Shown: piece after piece, positions 36,236-47,620 of the stretch
How positions within the stretch are numbered: position 1 is the stretch's first letter
Layout: each line of letters begins with the position of its first letter
From: Biomphalaria glabrata
Lineage: Eukaryota > Mollusca > Gastropoda > Planorbidae
Length of the DNA: 64,000 nt
Direction of reading: 5' to 3'
Assembly: GCF_947242115.1 (NCBI RefSeq)
Contig: NC_074723.1
Span: forward strand, 14,805,001-14,869,000
Notes under the pieces: generated by a model
What the model was told of the DNA's origin: nothing
What the model saw: only the letters and a program-made list of their open reading frames with translations
Database searches by the model: none
Made by a program: the position numbers and the translations under genes

Positions 36236-39200
36236 TCAACTAGATTGTTAGGTGTCAAAGTTAAACAATCCCCCCCCCCCCCAATCTGGTCTATATGGCT
36301 CCTTTTTGTCTCAGAAGGCAATGGATGAGGCCAGATGAGTCACTGGTTTTGGTTTTGTCTTGAGACTGAGCAGAATCTGGTGTGGCTAATCAAGCCAATT
36401 CTAGTCAATTCAATCTGGTCTAGGTAACAAAAAACTTCTGGTGAATATATTCTACCCTGCCCACCACTTCATGCCCAAGGTAACTGCTCTCACCTCTGTA
36501 GCCTGGTGGCAGCATTGGGCACAGGTGCTTCCATGACTATCTGGTACACCACTTCAGTTCTCATCGCCACATCCCTCCAAGAGTAAAACTCCTTGATCTT
36601 TTGATGCAGCTCAAATGGGTCCATATTCCTATTGTGTATCCTGTCCTCAATAGCCTTCTCTAGCTCCAATGTCATGGCTAAATCCAAAAGAATATATTAT
36701 AACCATCTTTTCTTAATACTTAATAAATAATAAGAGCAGAATAACAAAGAGAATAATGTTACACACAAGCTGGTTTCTGCCCCTGCTGAACTTATAGAGA
36801 GGGTCACCTAGCAGTTGTGTATAGCATATGACCTGCATTTGAAATCAAATTTTAAAGAAACGTTAAAATGTATATGAATACCATATGCACACTTTTTAAA
36901 GACCATAAAAAAGCTACTGCACCTTTAAACATATATTTACTTTTGATAGATTTTTTTCTTACATAAAAAATAAAAAAAAAACATTCTGTGTATTGATATA
37001 TATGATAAGGATAATATGTATATAAACATTGCATATAGATTATATCCCAGTAACCACGTTGTATTGAGCAGTATGTGCTCACTATACAGTTGTTCAAAAT
37101 AAGTTATGTATTTAATTTATAGTACGTATATTTATGTGAAACTTAAAAAAAAAAAAATTAAACAAAGACATTTAATATTGTTGGACAGATCTGATATTTC
37201 AATTTTAAATGCAAGTCTGCAAGTCCAAACACCCTCTCAACCCTGTAGTTTTCTTTCTATATGAGTTTTGGTATTTGTAAGAGATGTCACCTGAGCATAC
37301 ATCTCAAAAAGATGGATTGGATTTGTTTATATTTGCAGGTTTAAACCAAGGACTTCCCCACCATTATTACAAGGTACATTACCAAAACTGTTTTTAAAAA
37401 GCAATCAAAATAAAAATTTGCATGATAAAATAAGAAATTTGGTGACATATAAAGGACTATTGCAAACAGATAGGGAAAGAAAAAAAGTTGGCCAATCAAA
37501 AAATTGTGTTGCTCAAGGATTTGATCAATGCAGCAAAGGGAAAGGTTAAATGTTAAAGAAACTATCCACAATTTAGACTCATTTTTACTGGCATGTGGTG
37601 GCTGAGTGGTAAAGTGCTTGACTTCTGAACCAAGGGGGTCCCTCTTCAAAGACTGAGATTTTTAATTTCAGGATTTTTAAAGAGTCCACCCAACTCGAAT
37701 GGGTACCTGACATTAATTGGGTAAAGTAAAGCAGTTGGTCATTGTGCTGCCCACGTGAAACCCTCATTAACTGTTAGCCATAAAAACACATGGACTTAAC
37801 ATCCTCTGCCTTATGGAAGGCAAGGTCTGAAAGGGATACTTTACTTTCTTTACTTTTTATACTAGTACAATAATAGCTTTTGGACAAGCCAACTGACAAT
37901 ATTTCAAATGATAAAAAAACAAAAACTTTGTATTGAAATCTGCTAAAAATTATAATGAAATCAATTAGAAATAAAAAAAATAAAAATATGCATATGGTAC
38001 CTTGTGAGTTTGGCTCTGCCAGGTAGAGTAATTCTGGTGGTAAGACTTCAGGGATTCCTCCAACTTTTGTGCTCACTACTTGAAGTCTAGACATCCCATG
38101 GACATGAATTTTATTTTATTTTTTTAATTACAATAATTTATAATAAACGATTGCACTTTTTAAAATTTGTTGTCATTCTTAATTTTTAAACAGGTATGCA
38201 AGTTTAACTACTATGTTATGTGTATCTATGACAGGCATGCAAGTTTAACTACTATGTTATGTGTATCTATGACAGGCATGCAAGTTTAACTACTATGTTA
38301 TGTGTATCTATGACAGGCATGCAAGTTTAACTACTATGTTATGTGTATCTATGACAGGCATGCAAGTTTAACAACTATGTTATGTGTATCTATGACAGGC
38401 ATGCAAGTTTAACTACTATGTTATGTGTATCTATGACAGGCATGCAAGTTTAACTACTATGTTATGTGTATCTATGACAGGCATGCAAGTTTAACTACTA
38501 TGTTATGTGTATCTATGACAGGCTGCTTGGTCAACAAGTGGCAACACCAAATAGAGATTACGATGCTGCACATACCATCCTCCCTGTGTTGGGATGTTAA
38601 AACATTAAGCATATATGTGTAAAGCTAAAATTTGTAGAAAATAACAGGGGAAAGAATAAAAAAAGATTAAAAAAACATTACTAGGGTTTTAAAAAGTAAA
38701 ACACTCAACATTATAGAGAATGTCTACCTAGGAGACTATTTGTCTGTGAAAAATACATTTCAACATTAATCAGCCTTAAATGGTGTCAAAAATCTCTTGA
38801 AGAAAAATATTTAAAAAAAAAACGGGTTAGCTAGAGTTTAGTAAAATCCAACAAGAAAAGCAAAAACTTTAGGTCAAAGACATGTCTACTAATTCCTAAA
38901 CTTTTGAATTTAAAATTTTTGACATTTTTTAAAACTTATATTGACTAAATTGGTAACATTGGAATTTTTAAGTTCAGGAGATAAGAAAGCAGAACATGCT
39001 AAAGGGCATATTTCACTAATTGTCACATTATGCTCTAAATTCAACTTACCCACAACTAGCAGCTTCAATAATGGCTATGCAAAATGCCTCTGTCAAAGAT
39101 GTGTTAAGCATAATGTCACCCTGAACTAGTACCTAGATGAGGAAATATTTATTAACTTATTAAAAACAACAACAAGCATGTAAGTGCTTAAAAACTGTTA

Positions 39201-42200
39201 ATTTCATTTATTACTAAATAAATTTCCTAATGCTTTAATTCATTTCATTCTGGGAAAAGTTATTTTTTCCAGGTTTCACACACTATTCCATAATTAAAAT
39301 CCACTACTTTTTCATTTGATTGATATTTAATGTAAATCAAGTGCAGTTAGTGGGGCTGATGAAAACAGAAGATGGTGAAATCATAGTGAGTTGAGAAAGG
39401 GGAAAGAAAAAGAAAAAAAAAATGAAGAAAATCGTAGCCCATGTTTATTGATTACAATGTTGTGTTGACAAAATGAACAAATATCTACCTTTTAACTTTT
39501 TTTTTAATTTTAAAAAGCTTTGAATTTTAAATGCCTGTTTTCAAGATTTTTTTTTTAAATTGTCTACTTTGTAGTCTTTTTTTCATTGCATGAAAAACTT
39601 TCCTATTTTAAGGGCCTCTTGATGCTTTCAAGTATGATTATTTCTGTTCTGATACCATACTGTCATAGAAACACACCTATCTATTGACTAAAAAGCCACA
39701 GTAATTACTTGTTACTAAGTAACTCACATCTCTAATCATACTGTGTTGCAGTGATCCCAACATCTTCACTCTATCATGGAGTTGAAACTGTTCTCTGACC
39801 TCTTCCAGTAGAATACGTTTTGGACCATCTCCTCCTGATGACACAAAATTAGATAATTTAAAAATAAAGCATAATTGGGCATCAAATTAATATTCTATAA
39901 GAACTTCCATCTCTAAAAGAAATAAAATATTAAAACTGTTTTCATGCAAATATACCAGTAACTAAATTTCCATTGTGAAGTCTAAAGCTATTAGTGGTCC
40001 AAAAAAAAAGAAACTTAAGTCATATATAAACCCAATGGAGTTCTAATCATATTTATATAAGCCCAATGGCCCTCTCTGACTGATTCAATCAACACTCACC
40101 ACGCACTATTTCTCCCACTTTCAGTACACAAAAACGTATGAGAATGTAACCTGTCATTAATTGTGCTTACTTTTTTTATAAAGTGATTTTAATTCATTTT
40201 AATACATAAATTTAAAATGCCCATTAAAAAAGTGTACACAAAAATAGGAAAATTTCAACACTATTTTTGGCTAAAGCTGCTTATAAAACATGCTTCAAAA
40301 AAACATTCAATTTTGAAATAGACTAAATTATTTATTGGTAGGCAATATATTTTTCACACATTTGGTATTCTAATCTTTTAGCTTTGTTAGCTGACATTTT
40401 TATTTCTTCGTAAATCTGCATTTCTTACACAGCAGATAAGCTGCTTGATCAGCCAACTTGACTTGGATTTAAGACACCTCCTTCATTTTTGCATCTGTTG
40501 GAACATTTTCTGACTGCTTAATATCAATATTCTCTGGTTCAGGATTGTAACCAGAGTTTTAATATGGTCTAAACCTCTATACCACAAGTAGCCCTGTGCT
40601 AAAAGGCCCCCATAAGTGACATGACTTTTCCACATTTATTATAAGCAATAACATCGCTGAGGGTTTCCTCTGATGGAACAGATCTAAAATTCAGTTCATC
40701 TTTTGTGATAGATATTTTATGCTCTAACTCAAGGAAATTCTAAAAATAAAACAAACAAAACAAAAAAACATCAGATCTTTTTTTTTAAGCAAAATTAACA
40801 GCTGATCAGCAAGTCAATCCTTAAGCCATCATCAGAAAAAAAAATTAAATCACTATGCTGCCTAAAAAAATTAGCTCCTAAAACATTTTTTTAAGGCGTT
40901 ATAATAAAACTGGGAGTCTGACAACAAGATTACAAGGCAGAATTTAAAACTCTTTATTGGATGAACTTTGCACTGCAGGAATCAACTTTTACTGAATACA
41001 TTTCACCTGTGCTTCTTTCTTTAAAAAAAGTTAGGCTCATATTTCCTATCTGCAATGGTCTAAGTCAGGAATCTTAGAATTGTCTTTGCCAATGGCAAAA
41101 CTAATAAATGTGAAAAATTTGGCACAAAGAATATTGAATGTAATGTTAAGTACAAAACATAAAATGGTAATGTATTCTAGTCATAAAAGAATTTATTAAA
41201 AAGAATTTTTTAAATCAAGACGTCATAAAAACAAACATCATGACCTGTCAGAACAACTTAAAAAGGAAAAGCACAAAAGAAGACATTAAAAACAATGATT
41301 GAAGGGATTTCATACCAACAATGAACTGTACTTGTGGATACTTGCTTGTTATTGTAGGTATGATACCTGCCAGCAGGTCAATACCTTTCCTATAAACAAG
41401 TCGACTGATGACAACAACTGTGACTGTAAATATAAAAACATTGATTTACCATCAATATAATTTTCTTTTACTCAATTAATATTTATTACTTTAGTTCCTG
41501 TTTTGAATCTTTTATCCTGAGTTGTGGAGGTTCTCCTGTTTTAACACTATATCCCAGTTGCTTGTAAATCTGGACATAAATTGCTAGATACAAATATACC
41601 TATAAGTTTGACTTCACTTTAACTCCTGCATGAGCCTTTAGTCTTAATAAGATATACACACTATAATAAAAGGAGGCGCAGTGGCTGAGAGGTAAAGTGC
41701 CTCGATTCCAAACCAGAGGGTCCTGGGTTTGAATCCTGGTGAAGACTGAGATTTTTAATTTCAGGATCTTTAGACGTCTCTAAGTACACCCAGCTCTAAT
41801 GGGTACTAACAATTAGTTGGGGAAAAGTAAAGGTGGTTGGTCATTGTGCTGGCCACATAACACCCTCATTAACCGTAGGCCACAGAAACAGATAACCTTA
41901 ACATCATCTGCCCTATAGAACACAAGGTCTGAAAGGGAAACTTTTTACTACAATATAAAAAAATATATATCACTAACTTTTTCCTGGCTGCCGTTGGGTT
42001 GGATCTGGTAGAAAGACTGTAGAGTCCACAGCATTTGGTATCACAGAGACTAGGGATGGGCTTATGTTTGATCTAAGAACTGTGTTTTCTCTGCTAAAGG
42101 TAAACAAATCTATCATTTAATATTTGAAATGTTATTTGCACAACAGAGGCTGAACACAGAGTCACATATTAAAAAAAAAGGGAAAAATAAATATGGGATG

Positions 42201-44174
42201 TTTATTGTGATTTAAATTTATTTTATTATTATTAGTAGTAATTGCTTTTATATAGCGAATCTTTCATTGTTCTTAGAACTATATAGCACCTCACACACAT
42301 ACACAAGAGATGCCACATCAAACTCAGCATTCCAGGAAAAACATTTAACCACAAGATGGTCTGTTTCAAAACCAAATTTCACATTCCAAGGGCAAAAAAG
42401 TAAAATAACAGTATAAAACTATCCAAAATCCAATTGTGTTATCAAGCTATATAAATGCAGTAAAATAACCAACGGAAAAGTAGAATTATTGTTATCAGTT
42501 TTTCAATTCAATATTTACACATTTTAAGAACAAAATATTTTTTTGGTGATTTAAAAATGAAAATTTACTTTGGTTACCGGGTATATTACATTTTCTTTGT
42601 CATCATATACATAAATGCTGAATATTGTACACTATTATAAATATGTAAAATAACAACAATCTCTTAAAAGTTTAGTCAAAAGGATTATCCAGTTTCATTT
42701 ACAACCTAATTGCGTTAGATGCACATCAGATCACGTCTAAAAAAAATCAAACGGAAAAAATAATAAAGTCAAAACCTCACCAGGTATGAGAGACACATAT
42801 TGTATGAGTGCAATCTACAAGAGAAAAATTCAGAACTTTGTTCGTTAGAATGGAACTTGCATCAGCAAAGCCAAACAGACTGTGATCAGTAAACACCGTT
42901 TTCAGCCCCATTGTACGAGCATGAAACATAGCCTCGTGGCCTAGCGTTGAAAAAGCCTGAATAAGGGAGAAAAAATAAACATTTTATTTATTTAATAATC
43001 AAAGTTATTATCTAATTCTTTTGTAATAGTAAATGTTAACTATAAAAGTTTTGTGCTCTGAAGGACTCCAGATGTAGAATTAGCAAAACAATAAAAATTG
43101 TTTTCCTATAATTTCAACCAATGCTATGAATAGAGAAAAGATTTTAAAAAATGTAAAAGTTGTCAAATATTGGCCTAAATATAGAACAAGTTATTATATA
43201 TATATATAATATATATTAAATGGTATTGGAAGAAAATAAATCAATGATAAAAATATGTAAAAAAAAATATGTATATGTTGTAAAAGCATCTAAAATTAAC
43301 AAATTTTTATTTAAAAAAAAAAATTTATGAGGCTTACCGAATGACCATGCACAATTTGAATATTTTCTCGAATAAATACATTTCTCAAGAGAGGAAAAGT
43401 AGGAAATATTGTTGGGAGGACACACTGGTTGTAGAAAGGAAGAAATGGAAGATAGTAAATCTGAGGACAAATATATACATTTTTAATAACATACAAGAGT
43501 TGTCTATTGAAAAAAGGTCATTTTTTATTAAATCAAATTTGTGTGTGTGTTTCATTAAAAGAAAATTACTATTTTAAGTTATATACACATTAGCCAATTT
43601 TTATAATCCTACATATATAATTTACATGGCTGGCTGGCTAATCATGTGGCTTTCCCTATAATTTCTTTTTGTACAGCTAATTTTTTATCCAGGTACTCTC
43701 ATCCTAACATGATATAAGCATGTTAACATGCAACCCATTAGATTAAACTTCATGTGAATAAGAGCTTGAAAGATTGAAATCCTCTCTTGCAAAAGCCCTG
43801 AACAAAACCCAGTTGTGCGCAATGCATATTAGTTACCAAACAGGAAAAGAGCTTGTGGCACTCCAGATCCATCAATCTTTTACTAGACAGAACTTTTGGC
43901 AACTTTGGGAGATTGAAATGATATTGTTTGTGTTAGAACATAAAATAAAATTTTAGGAAAGATTTATCAATAAAATTTTCACAGATACGATTGACATGTC
44001 AGGCCAAATTGACTTACTTTTAATCCATTAGCTAAATAGCGAACTCCTTGCCTGTCACCGTAGCAATGTGTGACAATAATCACTTTATGTCCCCTTTCAA
44101 CCAAGCAAGATGATAACTGATAGATGTGACTTTCTACCCCGCCCATGTTAGGGTAAAAAAAGTCAGAGACCATG
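25642..44174 (-). CDS. PIGA: GPI N-acetylglucosaminyltransferase catalytic subunit A
   Basis: PIG-A transfers GlcNAc from UDP-GlcNAc to phosphatidylinositol on the cytosolic face of the ER, the first step of GPI-anchor synthesis. Ten exons join in phase: 44174-44018, 43460-43338, 42956-42781, 42093-41978, 41423-41316, 39834-39728, 39132-39050, 38086-38001, 36677-36494 and 25783-25642, giving 426 codons from the ATG at 44173 (human is 484). Landmarks in order are [105 protein letters not shown], and a C-terminal [11 protein letters not shown] plus membrane helix in the last exon. It is a GT4-family glycosyltransferase; the [14 protein letters not shown] stretch is the family's EX7E site. The first base of exon 1 completes a codon from an upstream exon (acceptor TTTATAG|CATGG), so extra N-terminal residues or a 5' UTR exon are possible. 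Introns hold a minisatellite, SINEs and, in the last one, nested transposons. Confidence 0.96.
26630..31095 (-). mobile_element. Ty3/gypsy LTR retrotransposon, near-whole fossil
   Basis: LTRs lie at 26630-26835 (206 bp) and 30889-31095 (207 bp), with TG...CA ends and a 5-bp target duplication GGCTG (26625-26629 and 31096-31100). They differ by about two substitutions and one indel, so the insertion is young. The internal region has one long ORF (30707-27189, 1172 codons) with, in order: gag-like N-terminal part, two CCHC zinc knuckles, aspartic protease (LIDTG), reverse transcriptase, RNase H, and integrase with its HHCC finger and catalytic core. Overall it looks nearly whole, with about one visible break near the gag start. 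It inserted into the LINE, in the last PIGA intron, in the same orientation as PIGA. The sequence beside the 5' LTR does not look like a standard tRNA-primed site (see findings). Confidence 0.93.
31605..33415 (-). mobile_element. Small non-autonomous LTR element with a SAP-domain ORF (fossil)
   Basis: LTRs lie at 31605-31833 and 33185-33415 (TGTTATGAC...GTTATTACA on the minus strand) and differ by roughly eight substitutions and a few indels, about 4%. The target duplication is ATAT (31601-31604 and 33416-33419). Next to the 5' LTR, TGGTTGTCAGAAGTGGGA resembles a tRNA-Leu-type primer site; a purine-rich tract (GACGGGGGCAA) precedes the 3' LTR. The 1.35-kb interior encodes one ORF (33128-31845) and no polymerase or integrase, so it needs a helper element. 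It sits inside the endonuclease region of the LINE. The structure looks whole for a non-autonomous element. Confidence 0.88.
31845..33128 (-). CDS. SAP-domain ORF of the non-autonomous LTR element
   Basis: A 427-codon ORF fills the interior of the small LTR element. Residues about 5-40 ([19 protein letters not shown] then [15 protein letters not shown]) match the SAP motif, a helix-turn-helix that binds DNA or chromatin. Residues about 45-110 are acidic and helical, possibly coiled coil. A Cys-rich stretch with CGCTN and CGCDF follows, then two repeats around FVPVVPVT, then [10 protein letters not shown]. There is no zinc knuckle, protease or RT. It may be a divergent gag or a captured host fragment; the family is not recognised. 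It lacks introns and lies between LTRs, so it is not an ordinary host gene. Confidence 0.6.
   Translation of the reverse strand: MAALKRLDQLSVRELRKELRNRYEIIGGTKEVLTARLRQALIDEDEDPETYLFEIEPEIYELIGKINEAMCEQINSMGNKVDKMVSRMKEGVDSLVKEQLPVDSLVKTLRGQDCGCTNSGDGDAGDLSAVCVCVVGKSCGCDFQDEKRDGDCCDNLNEMYRVKRKETNEVFVPVVPVTSTLTEVCYVPEAFVPVVPVTNTSMSRTDQDNVGSAFEPVVVDFKDLCLSAGAHEGNSKLDNSIQKFSMNCACGASHIEFRCQENHQQRICTSTIIIDIGIDECQSNHSKSELSRERHFPLEPEETYLLDVRLLSEDDFGALDFACNVAASEPEAPLRGVCREGLLRQCVRSTAVLKKTVLDPISLCGKRPRHYHNNSLVNWRKRKRHWKKTMRMASWGTRSLPPVAPTDRPPPELSNLSCSVSFRDEKC
36200..36234. repeat. (TA)n microsatellite at the LINE tail
   Basis: About 16 TA repeats directly follow the LINE 3' UTR and probably represent its tail or slippage from it. 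Confidence 0.9.
36288..36407 (-). mobile_element. Second LINE 3' tail, inverted
   Basis: This is the reverse complement of the LINE 3' end at 36090-36199, with scattered differences. Shared landmarks are ATGGCTCCTTTT, AAGGCAATGGATG, GAGTCACTGGTTTTGG and GGTGTGGCTAATCAAGCC. It is a short, 5'-truncated second copy facing the first tail to tail. Confidence 0.85.
37590..37858 (+). mobile_element. tRNA-derived SINE, copy in PIGA intron 8
   Basis: It begins with box-A-like GGCTGAGTGGTAAAGTGC. The body matches the SINE at 41671: GACTGAGATTTTTAATTTCAGG, ACCCAACTCGAATGGGTAC, GGTTGGTCATTGTGCTG, and an ending at GGTCTGAAAGGGA. The box-B region is worn. It is antisense to PIGA. For brevity each motif is quoted in pieces. 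Confidence 0.8.
38191..38522 (+). repeat. 41-bp minisatellite in PIGA intron 7
   Basis: Eight near-identical units begin AGGCATGCAAGTTTAACTAC and end TGTGTATCTATGAC. Only the first unit (GGTATGC) and the fifth (AACAACTATG) differ, by one base each. Such uniformity points to recent expansion or gene conversion. It lies between PIGA exons 7 and 8. Confidence 0.97.
41671..41950 (+). mobile_element. tRNA-derived SINE, best copy (PIGA intron 4)
   Basis: The head reads like a tRNA: GCGCAGTGGCTGAGAGGTAA (box A) and GGGTTTGAATCCTGG (box B) about 45 bp apart. The body shows GACTGAGATTTTTAATTTC, ACCCAGCTCTAATGGGTAC, GGTTGGTCATTGTGCTGGCC and the end GGTCTGAAAGGGA. Related copies lie at 37590 and 53540. 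It has no open frame and was mobilised by a LINE. Confidence 0.85.
42225..42345 (-). repeat. Degenerate SINE tail
   Basis: GCTTTTATATAGCGAATCTTTCA resembles the 3' end of the SINE at 56395-56625 (GCTTTTATATAGCGCTACTTTC). The homologous stretch is short and worn; it lies in PIGA intron 3. Confidence 0.35.
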
Positions 44175-45744
44175 CTATAAAAAAAATTAACAAAATCTTA
44201 AAGACAAGGCATTTCTTAAAAAATTATATTTTTTTAATAATTTGCTATTTATCCTAGCAACAAAAAATGTAGATGAGCAACAAAAAAATAAACATCTTAA
44301 AAGACATGTCTTTTTGTAGCATTTAAATAAAAATGTAATAAATAGAATACATGTAGAGGCTGGTATTTACTTCTTTTTCTCCTTGCCTATTTTAACTCAA
44401 ATTTGCTTTCTTCTTTAAAAACTTTAACAGGGATTTTCTTTAATGTTGCAGACACATACTTATGCATGTACACACACACACATGGTGAGCATATCTACAA
44501 ATGATTACAATTTATTAATTATAAAGAAATTCAAATAGTTTTAATCAATCAATCAGCTTCATAACAACAATCAAAATGATTCTACACATCTATCTTCAAT
44601 TTAAGAGGAAATAAAGATAGCTCATCTTCAACCACAAAGGACCACCATCACACAACAGTCCAGTTTGGTCGTCTCAATAGTCCCAGGTTCATATTTAATG
44701 ATGTATTTATTTGATGATGTATTTGATGTATTAATTACATTTCATGGTCTACCTCATATTGTTACTTAAAGAGGATTTTGCTATCCTAAAGTACCAGCTG
44801 TCTCAAATGAGATCACCCTATATATAACTACATATATGTAAATAATTTATTGTAAAAATTTCAACAAAATATGTTTATTAATACTTTTAAATATAACAGC
44901 ATAGGAGCAAAATTAAAAAATTGGGACTTTAATAACATTACCTTTCTGAACCATGTGCATCCGAAGGTAAATTAATTAATTCCAATATTCTTATTTTGTG
45001 TTATGTGTATGTATTATTAGAGATTTATTTACTAATTTGAAACTTTCATAGTTATGCGAATATGCCTACATAACCATCAGGCGCAAGACTTTATGGACAA
45101 AAGTATGGACTAGGAAATGGAAAAATGAACAGCATCAGAAACACAAAAATTTAAGTGACCTAAAGTCTGAAAAAGAAGGAAATCGCAATTGCAGCAACAA
45201 TGGGTTTTATTATGCCTATTAATGTATGAGTATTTCTGCTTCAGTCCACAAATGACGTATGCCTTACACAAATTTCAAGCTCTTCCCTTTAAAAATGCAA
45301 AACGTCAGCTTAGATTTGATAGAATGTGGCTTACAATATATTTTTATTAAATTAGTAATTTTAATGTCTTTATATCAAATCTATTGATTAATTATTTATA
45401 TCTGTATAGAATAATAGAAAATAGATATACCAGACTCAAGTATTCTATGACTCAATAATTAGACTATAGATATTGTCTAGAAACTATTAGATACAGCCAT
45501 CATAATTCATATATGATGATAAAGGTAATGATCATATTGTATTATATATATTATATATATAAATAGACTTATTTAATTTCTTAGTAAATTCTAGATCTAG
45601 AATTAAATGACTCAGTATCAGTATACATATTATAGAGGCATATGATTCTAGACTCTAAAAAAAATAGATGTCTGTACAATCACAGATGTCAAATAGTAGA
45701 TACTATATATATATATACAAATCATTCACTAGAATCTATTTACT

Positions 45745-46200
45745 TTAAATATTAATATTGTGCTGGCTTGGACATGTTCGCCGGATGGAGGACAAGCGCA
45801 TCCCAAAAGTCATCCTCTATGGACAACTCGTGACTGGTACAAGAAAAACTGGTTGCCCCCACCTCCGTTACATAGATGTAATAAAACGGGACCTGAAATC
45901 AATGGACATCAATACTGACTATTGGGAAGACATAGCTCTAGTCCGCACTAGATGGAGAGAGACAGTGACCAAGAAAGCTATGGACAGTGAAAGAACATGG
46001 GTTTCAGCTCAGGAAGAAAAACGTACAATCCGAAAAATGGCCAGCTCCTCTACCACCGAAGCAAAAGCCACCTTAACCTGCGATATTTGTGGATGGGAGT
46101 GTCTCTCCAAAATAGGGCTCCACAGCCACACGAGGAAGAGTGCTCTGAGATGAACCATAGTCGTTCTACGATTCGAGATGCCAATATATATCTTACTATC
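45745..46200 (+). mobile_element. LINE C-terminal fragment, same family as 26157-36199
   Basis: A 131-codon frame encodes CWLGHVRRMEDKRIPKVILY, then PHLRYIDVIKRDLKSM, and ends with a zinc finger, CDICGWECLSKIGLHSHTR. This aligns with the last third of the larger LINE ORF ([28 protein letters not shown]). It is 5'-truncated in TAGATC-rich spacer. The short frame is still open to its stop, so it is not very old. Confidence 0.85.
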
Positions 46201-47221
46201 TATTAGTATATTTTTTTTAAAATGATTAGATCTAGAATAATCTAGATCTAGAAGCTAGATGATCTAGTCGGACACAATAGTCAGTTTTGCTAAGTTCAAA
46301 CAGCTGCGATTTGTCAAGAGGTTCAAAAGCTCACCTTATTATTACTATAACTTGTTTAATTGAAAGTTTAAAAAAGGACAACTATTTTAATTCTGCAGAT
46401 GCACCTTTTTTCTTCACTTTTGACACATGTTGCTTCCTTTTCCTTGTTAAGGTAAAGTTCATGATGATGAGTGAGGGAGGTGGGTTTTGGCTTAAGGCTA
46501 TTTTTAAAAGTCTGATGATGCATCAGCTCAAAGAGACTTTTATATTGGGCATATAGAAACATAATGAAACATTTGAGTTATATAAAGTATGTTGTGCATC
46601 GAGTCTGAATATTATTATAGGGTTTTTCTAGCTTTTTGGCGACACATTAGCATGTTAGAAATTTCAAACAACATAGTTTTTTTTTCTGAAGATGAAAAAA
46701 TACACCTGAGTATTGTAGAATATTACAATAAATATTTATAATTATAAAATGCAGATATAAATCAATATAATGCAAATCTAGTTTTCTAGATTGCAAGTAT
46801 TGGTCAAGAAGTACTATACCACAGGCAGAAAAGAATATTCCCCCTCAAAAAAAAAAAAAACGCGATTTCTATATAACAAAGACATTTTTTAGGTCCCTTA
46901 AACATGTTATAGATATTTTGGGGTTTTTAAAGAACCGGTACTGGTTTTTTATTTTTTTAGCAAAAACATGTTTTTTAGTACCCACCCAAATGTTACGTCG
47001 CTAAACATCAGGGTCATTTGAATCCGATTAATTATTTTTTTTCATTCTCCCGGGAAATTTCAATGTGAGAGCATCTATGCAACGTGCATTTTCACCAGTT
47101 CTAACACATAGAACCATTTGTTTCCAATAGCTCTTTAATATTACAGTAGTTATTTTTAATGCTTTATTGGATGTCATAGTTCTATAGTTTTCTAGCGAAT
47201 GCTATTAAGATGCGCACATTA

Positions 47222-47620
47222 TGATTTCCTGCATTACGTGGCTTTACCATATGATCGATGTCTACCCTTTTAAATGGACAACGATCTAGATCTAGTCTAT
47301 AGTTTTATATATCTATATTTGTATACTTTACTAGATCTAGGTCTAGATATAATGTTAATCTATCATCTGAAGTATATTAATATATAGATCTACTTTAAAA
47401 ATTTAGATTTCAGGTCTAGATCTAGTAACTATTAGTAGATCTAGACTCTAGATCTAAATTATGCATTATGGTAATTACGGCATTACGTGGCTTTACCATA
47501 TTGAGGACATCGATCTAGATCTAATCTATAATATATTAATATTTATATAGATCTACTTAATTAAATAAAATTTAGATTTCAGGTCTAGATTTAGTAGATC
47601 TAAATTACGGCAATGACGCT
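47222..47620 (+). repeat. Diverged tandem duplication of ~240 bp
   Basis: The first unit (from about 47222) and second unit (from about 47460) share GCATTACGTGGCTTTACCAT, CGATCTAGATCTA, ATAGATCTACTT and TTTAGATTTCAGGTCTAGAT in the same order. The second unit is shorter. Confidence 0.75.

Noticed and set aside
35686-36321. 211-codon minus-strand ORF
   Set aside because: It is antisense to the LINE ORF and the TA tract; a shadow frame.
38191-38522. CRISPR-like direct repeats
   Set aside because: Units are directly adjacent with no unique spacers, inside an intron of an animal gene; it is a minisatellite.
41671-41745. Possible tRNA gene (GGTTTGAATCC)
   Set aside because: It is followed by the shared SINE body, and copies occur at 37590 and 53540.
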